Origin: an uncultured Pelagibacteraceae bacterium
GTDB taxonomy: Bacteria > Pseudomonadota > Alphaproteobacteria > Pelagibacterales > Pelagibacteraceae
NCBI GenBank assembly: GCA_902617625.1
Contig: CACMXJ010000005.1
Location: forward strand, 1-64,000
Direction of reading: 5' to 3'
Length of the DNA stretch: 64,000 nt
In this document: positions 8,576-18,979 of the stretch, piece by piece
Position numbering within the stretch: the stretch's first letter is position 1
Layout of the letters: every line of letters starts with the position of its first letter
Notes under the pieces: model-generated
Seen by the model: the letters and a program-made list of their open reading frames with translations, nothing else
The model's database searches: none
What the model was told of the DNA's origin: nothing
Program-made: the position numbers and the translations under genes

Positions 8576-10657
8576 TCAAATTTTAATTTTTCCAGAGATC
8601 TTTAAAACAAATGCGTAGTCAAAAGCTATTTCTTCAATGGCACCATCTCTACCTGACTTCCCTCCATGGCCTGCGTTCATCTCAGTTTTTAACAAAAGCA
8701 AATTATTATCAGTTTTTAAATCTCTAAGTTTGGCTGTAAATTTTGCTGGTTCATCGAAAAGCACTCTATTATCACTTAAGCTTGTAGTAATTAACATGTG
8801 AGGGTAATCCATTTTTTTAATATTATTATATGGAGCATAAGAATAAATATAATCAAAATGGTCTTTTTTATCTTTTGCATTTCCGAATTCATCAAATTCT
8901 CCAACAGTAAGGGGCAAAGAATGATCCAAGTTAGTTGTTAATGAGTCAACAAACGGCACAGCCATAACAATTCCAAGAAATAATTCTGGGGATTGATTGA
9001 CTACTGCTCCCATTAATAAACCACCAGCTGATCCACCCATACCAATAATTTTTCCTTTCGATGAATATCCTTTTTCAATCAAAAACTTCGCTACGTGTAT
9101 ATAATCTTCAAATGTATTTTTTTTATTAAGAAGCTTTCCTTCTTTCCACCATTTCATTCCTTTTTCCATTCCTCCTCTAATATGTGCGGTTACCCAAATA
9201 ATATCTCTGTTAATTAAACTCAATCTAGTTGAGGAAAAATCTGGAGTCATTGAACTTCCATACGATCCATAGCCATACAAAAGTAAATTTGCTGAACCAT
9301 TAATTTTTGTTTTTTTGTGCCTGGTAATTGTAAGTGGAACTAATCTTCCATCATGAGAAGGGCACTCCAATCTTTCGACTATATAGTCATCTGGATTATG
9401 ACCAGATGGGATTTCTTGTTCTTTTACTAATTTTTTTTCTTTGGTTTTTAAATTGTATAAATAAGTTTTACCTGGTGTTTTTGGGGACGAATATGACAAG
9501 TAAACTGAGTCAGTATTTTTATTTCTTTGTATTAATGAAACATTGGGTACAATCACAGATTCGTCAGTAAATTTTAATTCTTCCTCAATTCCTGTTTGTT
9601 TATTTCTTACAAATAATTTTCCCAATGCATTTGATTTTTCTCCTCTGATAATCCAGTCATTTAAAAATATTAATCCTCCTATTAAAACCTCTTCTTTAGC
9701 TGCTATATAAATTTCCCACTTTTGATTTGATAAATCTTCACATCTTTCAATTTTGAAATCCTCTGCATCATCATTAGTATGACAATAAAAATATCCATCC
9801 CAAGAATTGATTGAATAAATTACACCTTTTTTTCTTTTTTTAATTAATTTTGGTTTTGGTTTTTTTTCTGTTACCTCAAAGTAGTATTGTTCGGAAGTAT
9901 TATGATCTGATGTTGTTATAAAAAAATATTTTTCGTCTGAACTCAAACTTATGCCCACAGTAAATGCTTCACTTTTCTCTTCAAAAATAAGCTCATCATC
10001 TTTGACTGATGATCCAATTTTGTGTCTAAATATTTTTCTTGGTCTATGAAATTCATCAAGCTTTGAATAAAAAAAATATTGGTCGTCCAAACTAAAAGTA
10101 ATATTTCCACTTGTTTCTTCTATTTTTTCAGTGACTAATTTTTCTGAGCTAATATTTCTTATGTAAATTGTATAATATTCTGATCCTTTTAAGTCTAAAG
10201 AATAACCTAAAAGTTTGTCATTATAACTTACCTCTAAATCGCCCACCCCAAAATATTCGGTTTTTAATTTTTCTTTTTCTACATCACCATTCCAAAATTC
10301 TTCAACTGTATTACTTCCAATTTTCTTTCTAAGTTTTATTGAATAATTTCCTACCGCAGTTGTTTTAGTCCAATATTCATATTCTTTGTCTTTAAATTTT
10401 AATGACTCATCATCTAACTTTATTCTACCTTTAATTTCATCAAATAAGATTTTCTGACATTTTTTTGTGTCTTTTAAATTATGTTCTGTAAAATTGTTTT
10501 CTTCTTCAAGATATTTCCTTACATCTGGAAGTAGCTTGGAACTATCTTTTAAAACCTCGAGAATATTATCCTGATGGATCCAACTATAATTATCTTCCCA
10601 CGTGGTATTGTGACAAGATTTAAGCTCTGGTTTTTTTTTAAGTTGTGGTATTTTCAT
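8576..10657 (-). CDS. S9 family prolyl oligopeptidase (oligopeptidase B-like)
   Basis: GYGSYGSSM, GGSAGGLLMG catalytic Ser, HGGKSGR catalytic His. Confidence 0.93.
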   Translation of the reverse strand: MKIPQLKKKPELKSCHNTTWEDNYSWIHQDNILEVLKDSSKLLPDVRKYLEEENNFTEHNLKDTKKCQKILFDEIKGRIKLDDESLKFKDKEYEYWTKTTAVGNYSIKLRKKIGSNTVEEFWNGDVEKEKLKTEYFGVGDLEVSYNDKLLGYSLDLKGSEYYTIYIRNISSEKLVTEKIEETSGNITFSLDDQYFFYSKLDEFHRPRKIFRHKIGSSVKDDELIFEEKSEAFTVGISLSSDEKYFFITTSDHNTSEQYYFEVTEKKPKPKLIKKRKKGVIYSINSWDGYFYCHTNDDAEDFKIERCEDLSNQKWEIYIAAKEEVLIGGLIFLNDWIIRGEKSNALGKLFVRNKQTGIEEELKFTDESVIVPNVSLIQRNKNTDSVYLSYSSPKTPGKTYLYNLKTKEKKLVKEQEIPSGHNPDDYIVERLECPSHDGRLVPLTITRHKKTKINGSANLLLYGYGSYGSSMTPDFSSTRLSLINRDIIWVTAHIRGGMEKGMKWWKEGKLLNKKNTFEDYIHVAKFLIEKGYSSKGKIIGMGGSAGGLLMGAVVNQSPELFLGIVMAVPFVDSLTTNLDHSLPLTVGEFDEFGNAKDKKDHFDYIYSYAPYNNIKKMDYPHMLITTSLSDNRVLFDEPAKFTAKLRDLKTDNNLLLLKTEMNAGHGGKSGRDGAIEEIAFDYAFVLKISGKIKI

Positions 10658-10671
10658 TAGATCAAAAATAT

Positions 10672-11175
10672 ATGAATATAATAATTTATACAGTGGTTAT
10701 ATTAACCATTTTTTATTTTCTATTACGTTTAATAACCAACATTTCATCTAGGAAAATTTCAAAAGGCCTAAGATTTTTTATTATATTGGGATTATTTGCT
10801 TTAGCAGTTTTGTTTGCTATTGGTGGAAAATTTTTATTAACCTTACCTCTTACTTTGGCAAGTTTAGCTTTATTAAAATTAAAAGGTTTATCTATTTTCC
10901 AATTAATTTCTCTTTTCAGACTTATTCAGACATTAAGAAGATCTGGTCGCTTTTCTTTTAACCAAGCAGGCACCAATAACGTTTCGTCTATATCAGTTTC
11001 AGAGGCATACAAAATTTTAAATTTAGATATGAATAAAAAAGTTACCAAAGAAGATGTTAATAAAGCATATATAAAAATCCAAAAAAAGATTCATCCCGAT
11101 ATATCTCCTGAAACTTCAAGATTATCTTCAATTGTTAATGAGGCTAAAGATATTGTGTTAAACGATATTTCTTAA
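10672..11175 (+). CDS. Membrane-anchored DnaJ-domain protein
   Basis: N-terminal TM segments; C-terminal J-like SEAYKILNLD...KAYIKIQKKIHPDISP; start moved from 10645 to ATG 10672 to clear the divergent gene. Confidence 0.75.
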   Translation: MNIIIYTVVILTIFYFLLRLITNISSRKISKGLRFFIILGLFALAVLFAIGGKFLLTLPLTLASLALLKLKGLSIFQLISLFRLIQTLRRSGRFSFNQAGTNNVSSISVSEAYKILNLDMNKKVTKEDVNKAYIKIQKKIHPDISPETSRLSSIVNEAKDIVLNDIS

Positions 11176-12134
11176 GCAATAATTTCTAAAAATCTCTCAA
11201 AAATTCTTTGTGGATCAATTTTATCTTTACCTAAAGTATTATGTGTTACTGTGTTTTCTCCGTCTGGAATTACCGGAAACATTTTTGAGCTATAATTTCC
11301 ATAAATTAATGGAGTATCAGCCATTAAAGTAATCGTTTTAATACCTAAAGCTGAGGATAAATGACTAAAGCTCGAATCATTACAAATGGATACATTACAA
11401 TTCTTAATTAACGGTAAAATTTCTTTAATGGTTAAATTATCTAAACGAGTACAAAAATTCTTAAATTTAGATTGCAAAATTTCGTTTAATACTTCCTGTT
11501 CTTCATTTGCCCTACCTGTTGCAAGAAAAAATCTGCAATTTTTCATATTTGATATCTTATCAATTACGCTTAAGAAAGTTCTAGCAGGAATTCTTTTTGT
11601 AGGTCCAGAACCACCAATGCCTAAGAGAATATTTGTAGTATTTTTATCTATTTGAAATTTTTGTGCTGCTTTAGAAATTAAATCACTATCGATTTGTACT
11701 TCAGGATCCTCATTAATGTCTAAATCTAAATTTTTTTTTAAAAATTTTTTAGGAGCCTCAATTATATGTTGTTTGTTTTTTGAGAACAATGGATACTGGT
11801 AAATTTGTGGAATACCAGATATCTTAGCAATCAAGTTAAATCTTAGAGATGAATTAAAAATAAAAACTTTATCAAATTTATATTTTTTTAAATCGTTTGC
11901 TAATTTAAAAATACCAAAAAAACCACCATGTCTATTATTTGTTTTATTATCTCTTTCTAGGGTAAGAATTTTATCAATATATTTTGTCTGGTGTAAATAT
12001 TGATTGGCTTTAGAGTTTTCTTTTACCAATATACTTATTGGTGAATTAAATTTTTTGGACAAAGCCTTAATAAATGGTAAGAAAATTACGGTATCTCCAA
12101 TACCCATTCTGCTCTGAACTGCTAATATTTTCAT
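11172..12134 (-). CDS. Glycosyltransferase family 9 (heptosyltransferase-like)
   Basis: MKILAVQSRMGIGDTVIFLPFIKAL; NCNVSICNDSSFSHLSSALG. Confidence 0.88.
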   Translation of the reverse strand: MKILAVQSRMGIGDTVIFLPFIKALSKKFNSPISILVKENSKANQYLHQTKYIDKILTLERDNKTNNRHGGFFGIFKLANDLKKYKFDKVFIFNSSLRFNLIAKISGIPQIYQYPLFSKNKQHIIEAPKKFLKKNLDLDINEDPEVQIDSDLISKAAQKFQIDKNTTNILLGIGGSGPTKRIPARTFLSVIDKISNMKNCRFFLATGRANEEQEVLNEILQSKFKNFCTRLDNLTIKEILPLIKNCNVSICNDSSFSHLSSALGIKTITLMADTPLIYGNYSSKMFPVIPDGENTVTHNTLGKDKIDPQRIFERFLEIIA

Positions 12135-12182
12135 ATAGTATTTATAAACTTTACTGAGTATATTTTTATATAAATTTTTATT

Positions 12183-13067
12183 ATGACAAAAATAAGTGGA
12201 ATTTTTGCTGCTTCAATGTCAGTGCTTAACAATGATTTAAGCCTGAATGTTCAAAAAACAATAATGCATGCTGAGAAGCTTATCGATCAAGGTTGTCATG
12301 GCACTGTAATCTTTGGCAGCACAGGTCAGTCTCAATTAATACCTATTTCAGAAAAAATTGACTTACTTAACAATCTCTCAAAAAGCAAATATCAAGATAG
12401 ACATATAATTGGCACAGGTCTTAACTCTTTAGGTGAAACAATAAATTTTATGAGGATAGCAATTTCATTGAATCTAAATAAATTTTTAATTATGCCTCCC
12501 GCTTATTATAGTTATGGTGATACAGAGGTTTTGGATTTTTATTCTAGAATAATTAATTCAGTGCCAGATTGTAAAATTATTCTTTATAATTTTGAAAAAC
12601 TTAGTGGTTATATATTTAGTTTGAAGTGTGTAGAGACACTTGTTAATAAATTTCCAAAACAAATAGTTGGGGTAAAAGATAGCTCTTACAATTTATATGA
12701 AAATTTAAAACTTAAAAATTTTTCAATTTTACCTGGTTCAGAAATTAAATTGTTAAAAGGATTGGAATTAGGATGTTCTGGTATAATAACTGCAACATGC
12801 AACGTTACAGCAGAATTATCCAGGCAAGTTTATGATGATTTTTTTGCAGGAAAAAAACAATTATATAATGATAAGTTATGCGATGTGAGAAGCACCTTTG
12901 ATAAATATAATCTAATTTCTGGTTTACACACTTTCTGTGCACAAAACGACAATGTGTACAAAAATATTTTACCACCACTAAGTCTCTTAAATAAAAATGA
13001 TGAAGAGGAATTAATGAATAGTTTAAAAGATTTAAAATTTTATAACAAACCAATACTGGCAGCTTAA
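12183..13067 (+). CDS. Dihydrodipicolinate synthase (DapA) family lyase
   Basis: GTVIFGSTGQSQLI, Schiff-base lysine context IVGVKDSS; divergent active-site motifs. Confidence 0.8.
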   Translation: MTKISGIFAASMSVLNNDLSLNVQKTIMHAEKLIDQGCHGTVIFGSTGQSQLIPISEKIDLLNNLSKSKYQDRHIIGTGLNSLGETINFMRIAISLNLNKFLIMPPAYYSYGDTEVLDFYSRIINSVPDCKIILYNFEKLSGYIFSLKCVETLVNKFPKQIVGVKDSSYNLYENLKLKNFSILPGSEIKLLKGLELGCSGIITATCNVTAELSRQVYDDFFAGKKQLYNDKLCDVRSTFDKYNLISGLHTFCAQNDNVYKNILPPLSLLNKNDEEELMNSLKDLKFYNKPILAA

Positions 13068-13068
13068 A

Positions 13069-14256
13069 ATGCAATTAGCAAGATTTCTTAACAAAGTTTT
13101 TAAAAAAGGTGGTTTTGTATTAACTGATGCTAATTCCAAAGACTATATTATTGGAGAACCAGACAATAACCCTATAAGACTAAAAATTTTAAATAAAAAT
13201 CTTCATTATAAATTGTTATTTCATCCTGATTTATATTTTGGCGAAGCATATACCAACGGTGAAATTGTAATTGAAAACGGCACACTTACAGATTTTTTAG
13301 ATCTTGCCTTAATGAATTTTGGAAGGGGAGAATTAAACTTTTTCAGTTATTTAATTAATAAATTAAGGGGATCATATAGATATTTAACTAACTTTAATTT
13401 TATTAAAAAATCCAAAATGAATGTATCTCACCATTATGATATTAAGGACGACTTGTATGACTTATTTTTAGATCCAAAAAGACAGTATTCTTGTGCATAT
13501 TTTAAAAATGAGAATGACAGTTTGGAAACAGCTCAAAATAATAAAATTCAACACATAATTAAAAAATTAAATATTAAACCCAATCAAAAAGTTTTAGATA
13601 TTGGATGTGGCTGGGGTTCACTTGCCATCGATATAGCCAAAAGTGCTCAATGTGAAGTAACTGGTATTACTTTATCAAAGAACCAACTTAATTATTGTAC
13701 CCAAAAAGCTAAAGAATTGAATTTAGAAAACCAAGTTAAGTTTAAACTAATGGATTATAGAGAGTTAAATGAAAAATTTGACAGAATTGTAAGTGTCGGG
13801 ATGTTCGAACATGTTGGAAGGAAATTTTATAAAAAATTTTTCAAACAAATCGAAAAAATGTTGAAAGAAGACGGGGTTTCACTGATACACACTATTGGAT
13901 CTGTAAATCCTCCAAGAGATCCTCATCCATGGATTACGAAATATATTTTTCCTGGTGGTTATACTCCAAGTTTAAGTGAAGTAACCAACCCTATTGAAAA
14001 AGCTGGCTTAATAGTAACAGATATTGAGGTTTTAAGGCTTCATTACGCACACACGTTGAGACATTGGAAAGAAAATTGCATAAAAAATAAAGATAAAATT
14101 ATCCAAATGTTTGATGAAAAATTTTTTAGAATGTGGGAGTTTTATCTTGCTGGTTGTGAAATGGCATTCAAGTGGGGAGATCAAGTTGTATATCAATTTC
14201 AACTTACTAAAAATTATAGTTCAACACCTGTGACGAGAGACTATATTTATCAATAA
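13069..14256 (+). CDS. cfa: Cyclopropane-fatty-acyl-phospholipid synthase family methyltransferase
   Basis: SHHYDIKDDLYDLFLDPKRQYSCAYF, VLDIGCGWGSLAI, FEHVGRKFYKKFF. Confidence 0.92.
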   Translation: MQLARFLNKVFKKGGFVLTDANSKDYIIGEPDNNPIRLKILNKNLHYKLLFHPDLYFGEAYTNGEIVIENGTLTDFLDLALMNFGRGELNFFSYLINKLRGSYRYLTNFNFIKKSKMNVSHHYDIKDDLYDLFLDPKRQYSCAYFKNENDSLETAQNNKIQHIIKKLNIKPNQKVLDIGCGWGSLAIDIAKSAQCEVTGITLSKNQLNYCTQKAKELNLENQVKFKLMDYRELNEKFDRIVSVGMFEHVGRKFYKKFFKQIEKMLKEDGVSLIHTIGSVNPPRDPHPWITKYIFPGGYTPSLSEVTNPIEKAGLIVTDIEVLRLHYAHTLRHWKENCIKNKDKIIQMFDEKFFRMWEFYLAGCEMAFKWGDQVVYQFQLTKNYSSTPVTRDYIYQ

Positions 14257-14285
14257 ATTATTGATAGGGTCATTTCTTCTTTGAA

Positions 14286-15485
14286 ATGAAAAAAAAACAA
14301 AAAAAATCAAAAAAAAAGACAAAAACTAAAAAGAAAAATAAAGCTAAGAGAGCTAAAAGAAAAATAAATAAAATTAGAAAAAGCTCAAAAAAACAAAGAA
14401 AAAATAAGTTAATTAAAAAAAAGAAAAAAAATAAGTCTAAAAAACCAAAAAAAGTCAATTACCAACCAAAAATAAAAAAAAAACAGAAAGATAGCCTAGT
14501 CTTAAAACTAGTTAAATTTCAATTATCTCTCAAACCACAATTTAATTTCAAATTTAATTTTGGTTTGGAAAAAAGCATTCAGAGTTTTTTTGACAAGATT
14601 TCAGAGACAATTTCTAATTACAAGATATTAAAAACCGATGAAAAAAGAAGAATAAAAATAGAAAAAATTGAAAGGGAGAGAAAAGAAAAAATCGAGGAAG
14701 CAGAAAAGAAAAAAGAAGAAGAAAATTTAAGATTAAAACTGAGGGAGCAAACGCTAAGAGAAGAGGAGAGATTAGAAAAGCAGAGAACGAAAGATATAAA
14801 ATTATTTTTAAGAAAAGAACAAGCGCTTTTAAGAATCGAACAAGCAGAAAAGCAAAAACAATTTTTAAAACAATTAAGATTAGATAAACAAATTGAAAAA
14901 TTCAGAATAAGAGAAGTTAAAGAACTAGAAAAACTTGAGAAAATTTCCCTAAAAGAAAAAAGAGAAGATTATTCTGGGCTACAAGAGAGAATCGACAAAC
15001 TTAAAGAAAAATACAGATTACTCAGAGATCAAAAAATCAAAGAAAGAGTTGAGGCGCTAGGTGTTAAACTTCAAGGTGACGAAGACAGAGAAACCTTATT
15101 AGAAAAAGAAAAAGCATATACATTGGCAAGACAAAAAGTTGAATTTGCACTTGAAAGTTTTTACAGAAGCGCAAGTAGTTTAGTATTTCAACTCAATAAA
15201 AGACATATTACACGAGATATGTCTATTTTTCGATGTATAGATAGACGATTTGAAACTGGAGAAGTTTTTATTAAATGGGACGAGTCATCAGATGATGAGT
15301 GGTTATTATTAATTTACATCAAAAATAACTCTCCAGATGAAGGAATTGTCATTGAAGACAAAACAAACCCTGAAAAAAATCTTTCCCATGAGTTTAGAAA
15401 TGTAGACATCTTTAAAGCTTCAGACACCATGGTAGACTCTTTAACACAGCTCATAGCAAGGAAAAGAGCCAAAAATAATAATTAA
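14286..15485 (+). CDS. Lysine-rich coiled-coil hypothetical protein
   Basis: 399-aa ORF; ~70-residue N-terminus mostly Lys, then charged K/E/R coiled coil, then ordered C-terminal ~110 aa. Confidence 0.7.
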   Translation: MKKKQKKSKKKTKTKKKNKAKRAKRKINKIRKSSKKQRKNKLIKKKKKNKSKKPKKVNYQPKIKKKQKDSLVLKLVKFQLSLKPQFNFKFNFGLEKSIQSFFDKISETISNYKILKTDEKRRIKIEKIERERKEKIEEAEKKKEEENLRLKLREQTLREEERLEKQRTKDIKLFLRKEQALLRIEQAEKQKQFLKQLRLDKQIEKFRIREVKELEKLEKISLKEKREDYSGLQERIDKLKEKYRLLRDQKIKERVEALGVKLQGDEDRETLLEKEKAYTLARQKVEFALESFYRSASSLVFQLNKRHITRDMSIFRCIDRRFETGEVFIKWDESSDDEWLLLIYIKNNSPDEGIVIEDKTNPEKNLSHEFRNVDIFKASDTMVDSLTQLIARKRAKNNN

Positions 15486-15515
15486 ACATTTATATTTAAT
15501 TAGATATTATCTTGT

Positions 15516-15809
15516 ATGATTTTAGGATCTGCCTTTTTAATAATTTTATATTTAGTTTTCAGATACATTATTGCGTGGATCACATATTATAATAATTTAG
15601 ACCCAAGACTTGGTGAAAGTACGTGGCGATTTACTTATGATTATCCAGTAGTTGGTGAGAGAGACATTTCTGATCTGGATGATAAGGATTTTGTTAGATT
15701 AAGAAGAAAAAAAAATAAAATTATATTACTAATGTACTCAATAGTCTTAGTAATGTTTGTATCCTCCATGTCTTTATTAAGTAAATTTTTATTATTTTTC
15801 ACAAGTTAG
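15516..15809 (+). CDS. Small membrane protein, hypothetical
   Basis: Two predicted TM segments flanking a soluble loop. Confidence 0.6.
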   Translation: MILGSAFLIILYLVFRYIIAWITYYNNLDPRLGESTWRFTYDYPVVGERDISDLDDKDFVRLRRKKNKIILLMYSIVLVMFVSSMSLLSKFLLFFTS

Positions 15810-16155
15810 ATTTTTTTAGTTGCTTTTTATTTTTTAAGTAAAGAAAAAAGGCTACTATTTCATATACAACTGAAAATATATTAAAGATGATTGGTAATTT
15901 AAAAAATTTATAGAGAAATTTATATTTTGGCATTTTTTTCCATAATAATAAAAATGCCTCTGCACCTCCTAAAACTTTCTCACCATCTTTGATATGAAGC
16001 CTTCTTAAAAGTTGTTTACTATCTTTAGAAGTTTCCTTTTCAGCCAACTCATTATCTGTAATATCAATCCAATCGATTTCATCTATTTTTTCTTTTTTAT
16101 AAAGATCAATTTCGGCCTTACAAATTTTACAAGAATTGTTAAAATAAACTTTCAT
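15799..16155 (-). CDS. DCC-family thiol-disulfide oxidoreductase (DUF393)
   Basis: MKVYFNNSCKICKAEIDLYKKE...IDWIDIT. Confidence 0.82.
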   Translation of the reverse strand: MKVYFNNSCKICKAEIDLYKKEKIDEIDWIDITDNELAEKETSKDSKQLLRRLHIKDGEKVLGGAEAFLLLWKKMPKYKFLYKFFKLPIIFNIFSVVYEIVAFFLYLKNKKQLKKSNL

Positions 16156-16240
16156 AATAACTGAATTTATTACTAATTTGTCTCAGATATGTACATGCGT
16201 AAAATACTCTAGTTGAAAATTTTATGAAACAATCTATTTA

Positions 16241-17662
16241 ATGTCTCATATGAGTAATTTCTTTGAAAAATCTGACGTATCTAGAAAAGAGGCTGAAAGT
16301 ATTATTTCTGACACTTTGCAAAAATGTGATGATGGTGAATTGTATCTGGAAAATTCAAAATCTGAGTCGATACTATTAGATGATAACAAAATTAAAAATT
16401 CTAGTTATAATTCAGATTTAGGATTTGGCTTTAGAGCTATATCTGATGAAGTGGTCGCTTATTCTCATTCTAATGAGATTTCTAAGAACTCTTTAAAACA
16501 ATCTTCAGAAAATTTAAAGTCAACTTTAAAATCTGTCAAAGGTACTTACAATCATGAAATTCCTAAATCAAATAAAAAGTATTATGACAATATTAATCCT
16601 ATAGAGCAAAAATCTCTTAATGAAAAAATTAAAATATTGAACTATGTAAATGATTATTTACGATCTAAAGGCGAAAAGGTTAAACAAGTTACAGCTAATT
16701 TTTTGGGAGAGCAAAAGTCTGTAGAAATAATTAGATCTGGTGGAGAGACTTTGTCAGATGTCCGTCCTTTAGTAAGATTTAATGTGTCAGTTATGGTGGA
16801 GAAAGATGGCAGAAAAGAAACAGGCGTATACGGTGTTGGTGGAAGGCAATCTTATGACTCATATTTAAAAGATGAAAATTGGAAAAGTGTTTGTGACGAA
16901 GCTTTAAGGATAGCATCAGTAAATTTAGAGAGTAAACCTGCGCCAGCAGGAGAGATGAAGGTTGTACTCGGACCTGGGTGGCCAGCAATATTAATTCATG
17001 AGGCTGTTGGTCATGGTTTAGAAGGAGATTTCAATAGAAAGAAAACTTCAGCATTTCATAATCTGATGGGCCAAAAAGTTGCAAGTGAAGGAGTTACAAT
17101 TATTGATGACGGTACCATTGATAATAGAAGAGGCAGTCTTACAATTGATGATGAGGGAACACCAACAGAAAAAACTGTTTTAATTGAAAATGGAATTTTA
17201 AAAAATTTTATGCAAGACAGGCTCAATGCACGTTTGATGAAAACAAGATCTACTGGTAGTGGAAGAAGAGAAAACTATAGACATATAGTTCTACCAAGAA
17301 TGAGAAATACGATGATGCTAAGTGGTAAGCAAACCCAAGAAGAAATGATTAAGGCAGTCGACAAAGGTATTTTTGCAGTAAGTTTTGGTGGTGGACAAGT
17401 TGATATTACATCTGGAAAATTTGTATTTAATTGCACTGAAGCTTATGAAATTGTTAATGGCAAAATTGGATCACCAATTAAGGGTGCAACATTAATTGGA
17501 GACGGTCCTTCAATTTTAAAAGAAGTTTCTATGGTAGGCAATGATATGATGATGGACCCTGGAATTGGAACATGTGGTAAAGCTGGACAAGGTGTCCCCG
17601 TAGGTGTAGCGCAGCCATCTATATTAATTAATAAGATGACTGTGGGTGGTACGAAACTTTAA
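16241..17662 (+). CDS. tldD: TldD family metalloprotease
   Basis: LIHEAVGHGLEGDFNRKKTS (HExxxH), GTCGKAGQGVPVGVAQPSI. Confidence 0.95.
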   Translation: MSHMSNFFEKSDVSRKEAESIISDTLQKCDDGELYLENSKSESILLDDNKIKNSSYNSDLGFGFRAISDEVVAYSHSNEISKNSLKQSSENLKSTLKSVKGTYNHEIPKSNKKYYDNINPIEQKSLNEKIKILNYVNDYLRSKGEKVKQVTANFLGEQKSVEIIRSGGETLSDVRPLVRFNVSVMVEKDGRKETGVYGVGGRQSYDSYLKDENWKSVCDEALRIASVNLESKPAPAGEMKVVLGPGWPAILIHEAVGHGLEGDFNRKKTSAFHNLMGQKVASEGVTIIDDGTIDNRRGSLTIDDEGTPTEKTVLIENGILKNFMQDRLNARLMKTRSTGSGRRENYRHIVLPRMRNTMMLSGKQTQEEMIKAVDKGIFAVSFGGGQVDITSGKFVFNCTEAYEIVNGKIGSPIKGATLIGDGPSILKEVSMVGNDMMMDPGIGTCGKAGQGVPVGVAQPSILINKMTVGGTKL

Positions 17663-18979
17663 ATGGTTAAAGATCAAGAATTTTTAGAAACAAAAGCATC
17701 TTATTGTTTAGGTTTAGCAAAGAAATTAGGTGCAACAGACTCAAGTGTGGTTGTAAAGAATTCGATTTCTGAAACTGTAAATTTTAGAAATAAAAAATTA
17801 GATGAGTCTAATAGATCAGATGATCTAGGCCTAAGCATCACTACGTATATTGGTAAAAAAAAATCATCAATATCTTCCTCTAATTTGCTTAATGACAATT
17901 TAAATATTTTAATTGAAAAATGTATTGAGACTACAAAAAATACACCTGGGGATGAATTTAATTCTTTACCGGACAGGGATTTACTTGCAAAAGAAGTTAA
18001 AGACCTAAATCTTTATGATGAAACTCATATAGAAAATAGTCAAAAAATAGATTATCTAAAAAAATTAGAGGCTGCAGCTTCCAACGATAAAAAAATTGTT
18101 AATACTGAGTCTAGTTTTACTCAAAATAAATCTAATTTTGTTTTAGCAAACAGCGAAGGTTTTTGTGATGGTTACAAAACATCTTCATTTACAGCATCAA
18201 GTGTAACAGTTGCAAAAGATAAAAAAAGCATGGAAAGAGATTATGAATATTCTAGTAAATGTTTTTTTAAGGATCTAGATGATGCAAATGAATTAGGCAA
18301 TTTAGCTGCTAATCAAACTATTAGAAAATTAAGTCCAAAAAAAATTGGGAGTGAGAAAATTGCTATAATTTTTGATAAAAGAATAGCTAAGGGAGTATTA
18401 AGTACTTTTGCAAGCGCTATTTCCTCATCAGCAATATCAAGAGGAACTTCTTTTTTAAAGGATAAAGTTAATCAAAAAATATTCTCAGATAAAATTAATG
18501 TATTTGACAAACCTGATATGCTCAAAGGATTAGGCTCAAGAAATTTTGATAGTGAAGGGGTAAAAACCGACACACTTAAATTAGTGGATCAAGGAATTTT
18601 GAAACATTATCTGATTGATACTTATAATGGAAAAAAATTAAATCTTAAATCTAATGGAAGATGTGGAGGAACAAGTAATCTTTATTTTGAAAATGGAAAT
18701 ATTAATTTTAAAGATTTACTGAATTCACATTCAAAAAGTCTTTACATTACCGAAACCATAGGACATGGAAGTAATATTGTAACCGGAGATTATTCAGTTG
18801 GAGCAACCGGGTTTTTAATTGAAAATGGTGAGTTTAAATCTCCAATAAATGAAATTACTATAGCAGGTAATTTTAAAGACATGTTTCAAAATATTACCTT
18901 AGCAAATGATTTGGAGTTCAAATATGCAACTAACTCACCAACCATGTTAATAGAGGGAATGGTTGTTGCTGGTAAATGA
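17663..18979 (+). CDS. pmbA: TldE/PmbA family metalloprotease partner
   Basis: Adjacent to tldD; DLGLSITTYIGKKKSSISSSNL, GHGSNIVTGDYSVGATGFLIENGE. Confidence 0.93.
   Translation: MVKDQEFLETKASYCLGLAKKLGATDSSVVVKNSISETVNFRNKKLDESNRSDDLGLSITTYIGKKKSSISSSNLLNDNLNILIEKCIETTKNTPGDEFNSLPDRDLLAKEVKDLNLYDETHIENSQKIDYLKKLEAAASNDKKIVNTESSFTQNKSNFVLANSEGFCDGYKTSSFTASSVTVAKDKKSMERDYEYSSKCFFKDLDDANELGNLAANQTIRKLSPKKIGSEKIAIIFDKRIAKGVLSTFASAISSSAISRGTSFLKDKVNQKIFSDKINVFDKPDMLKGLGSRNFDSEGVKTDTLKLVDQGILKHYLIDTYNGKKLNLKSNGRCGGTSNLYFENGNINFKDLLNSHSKSLYITETIGHGSNIVTGDYSVGATGFLIENGEFKSPINEITIAGNFKDMFQNITLANDLEFKYATNSPTMLIEGMVVAGK

Noticed and set aside
14270-14458. 62-aa poly-Phe/Leu minus-strand ORF
   Set aside because: Reverse complement of the poly-Lys tract; low-complexity artefact, not a membrane peptide.
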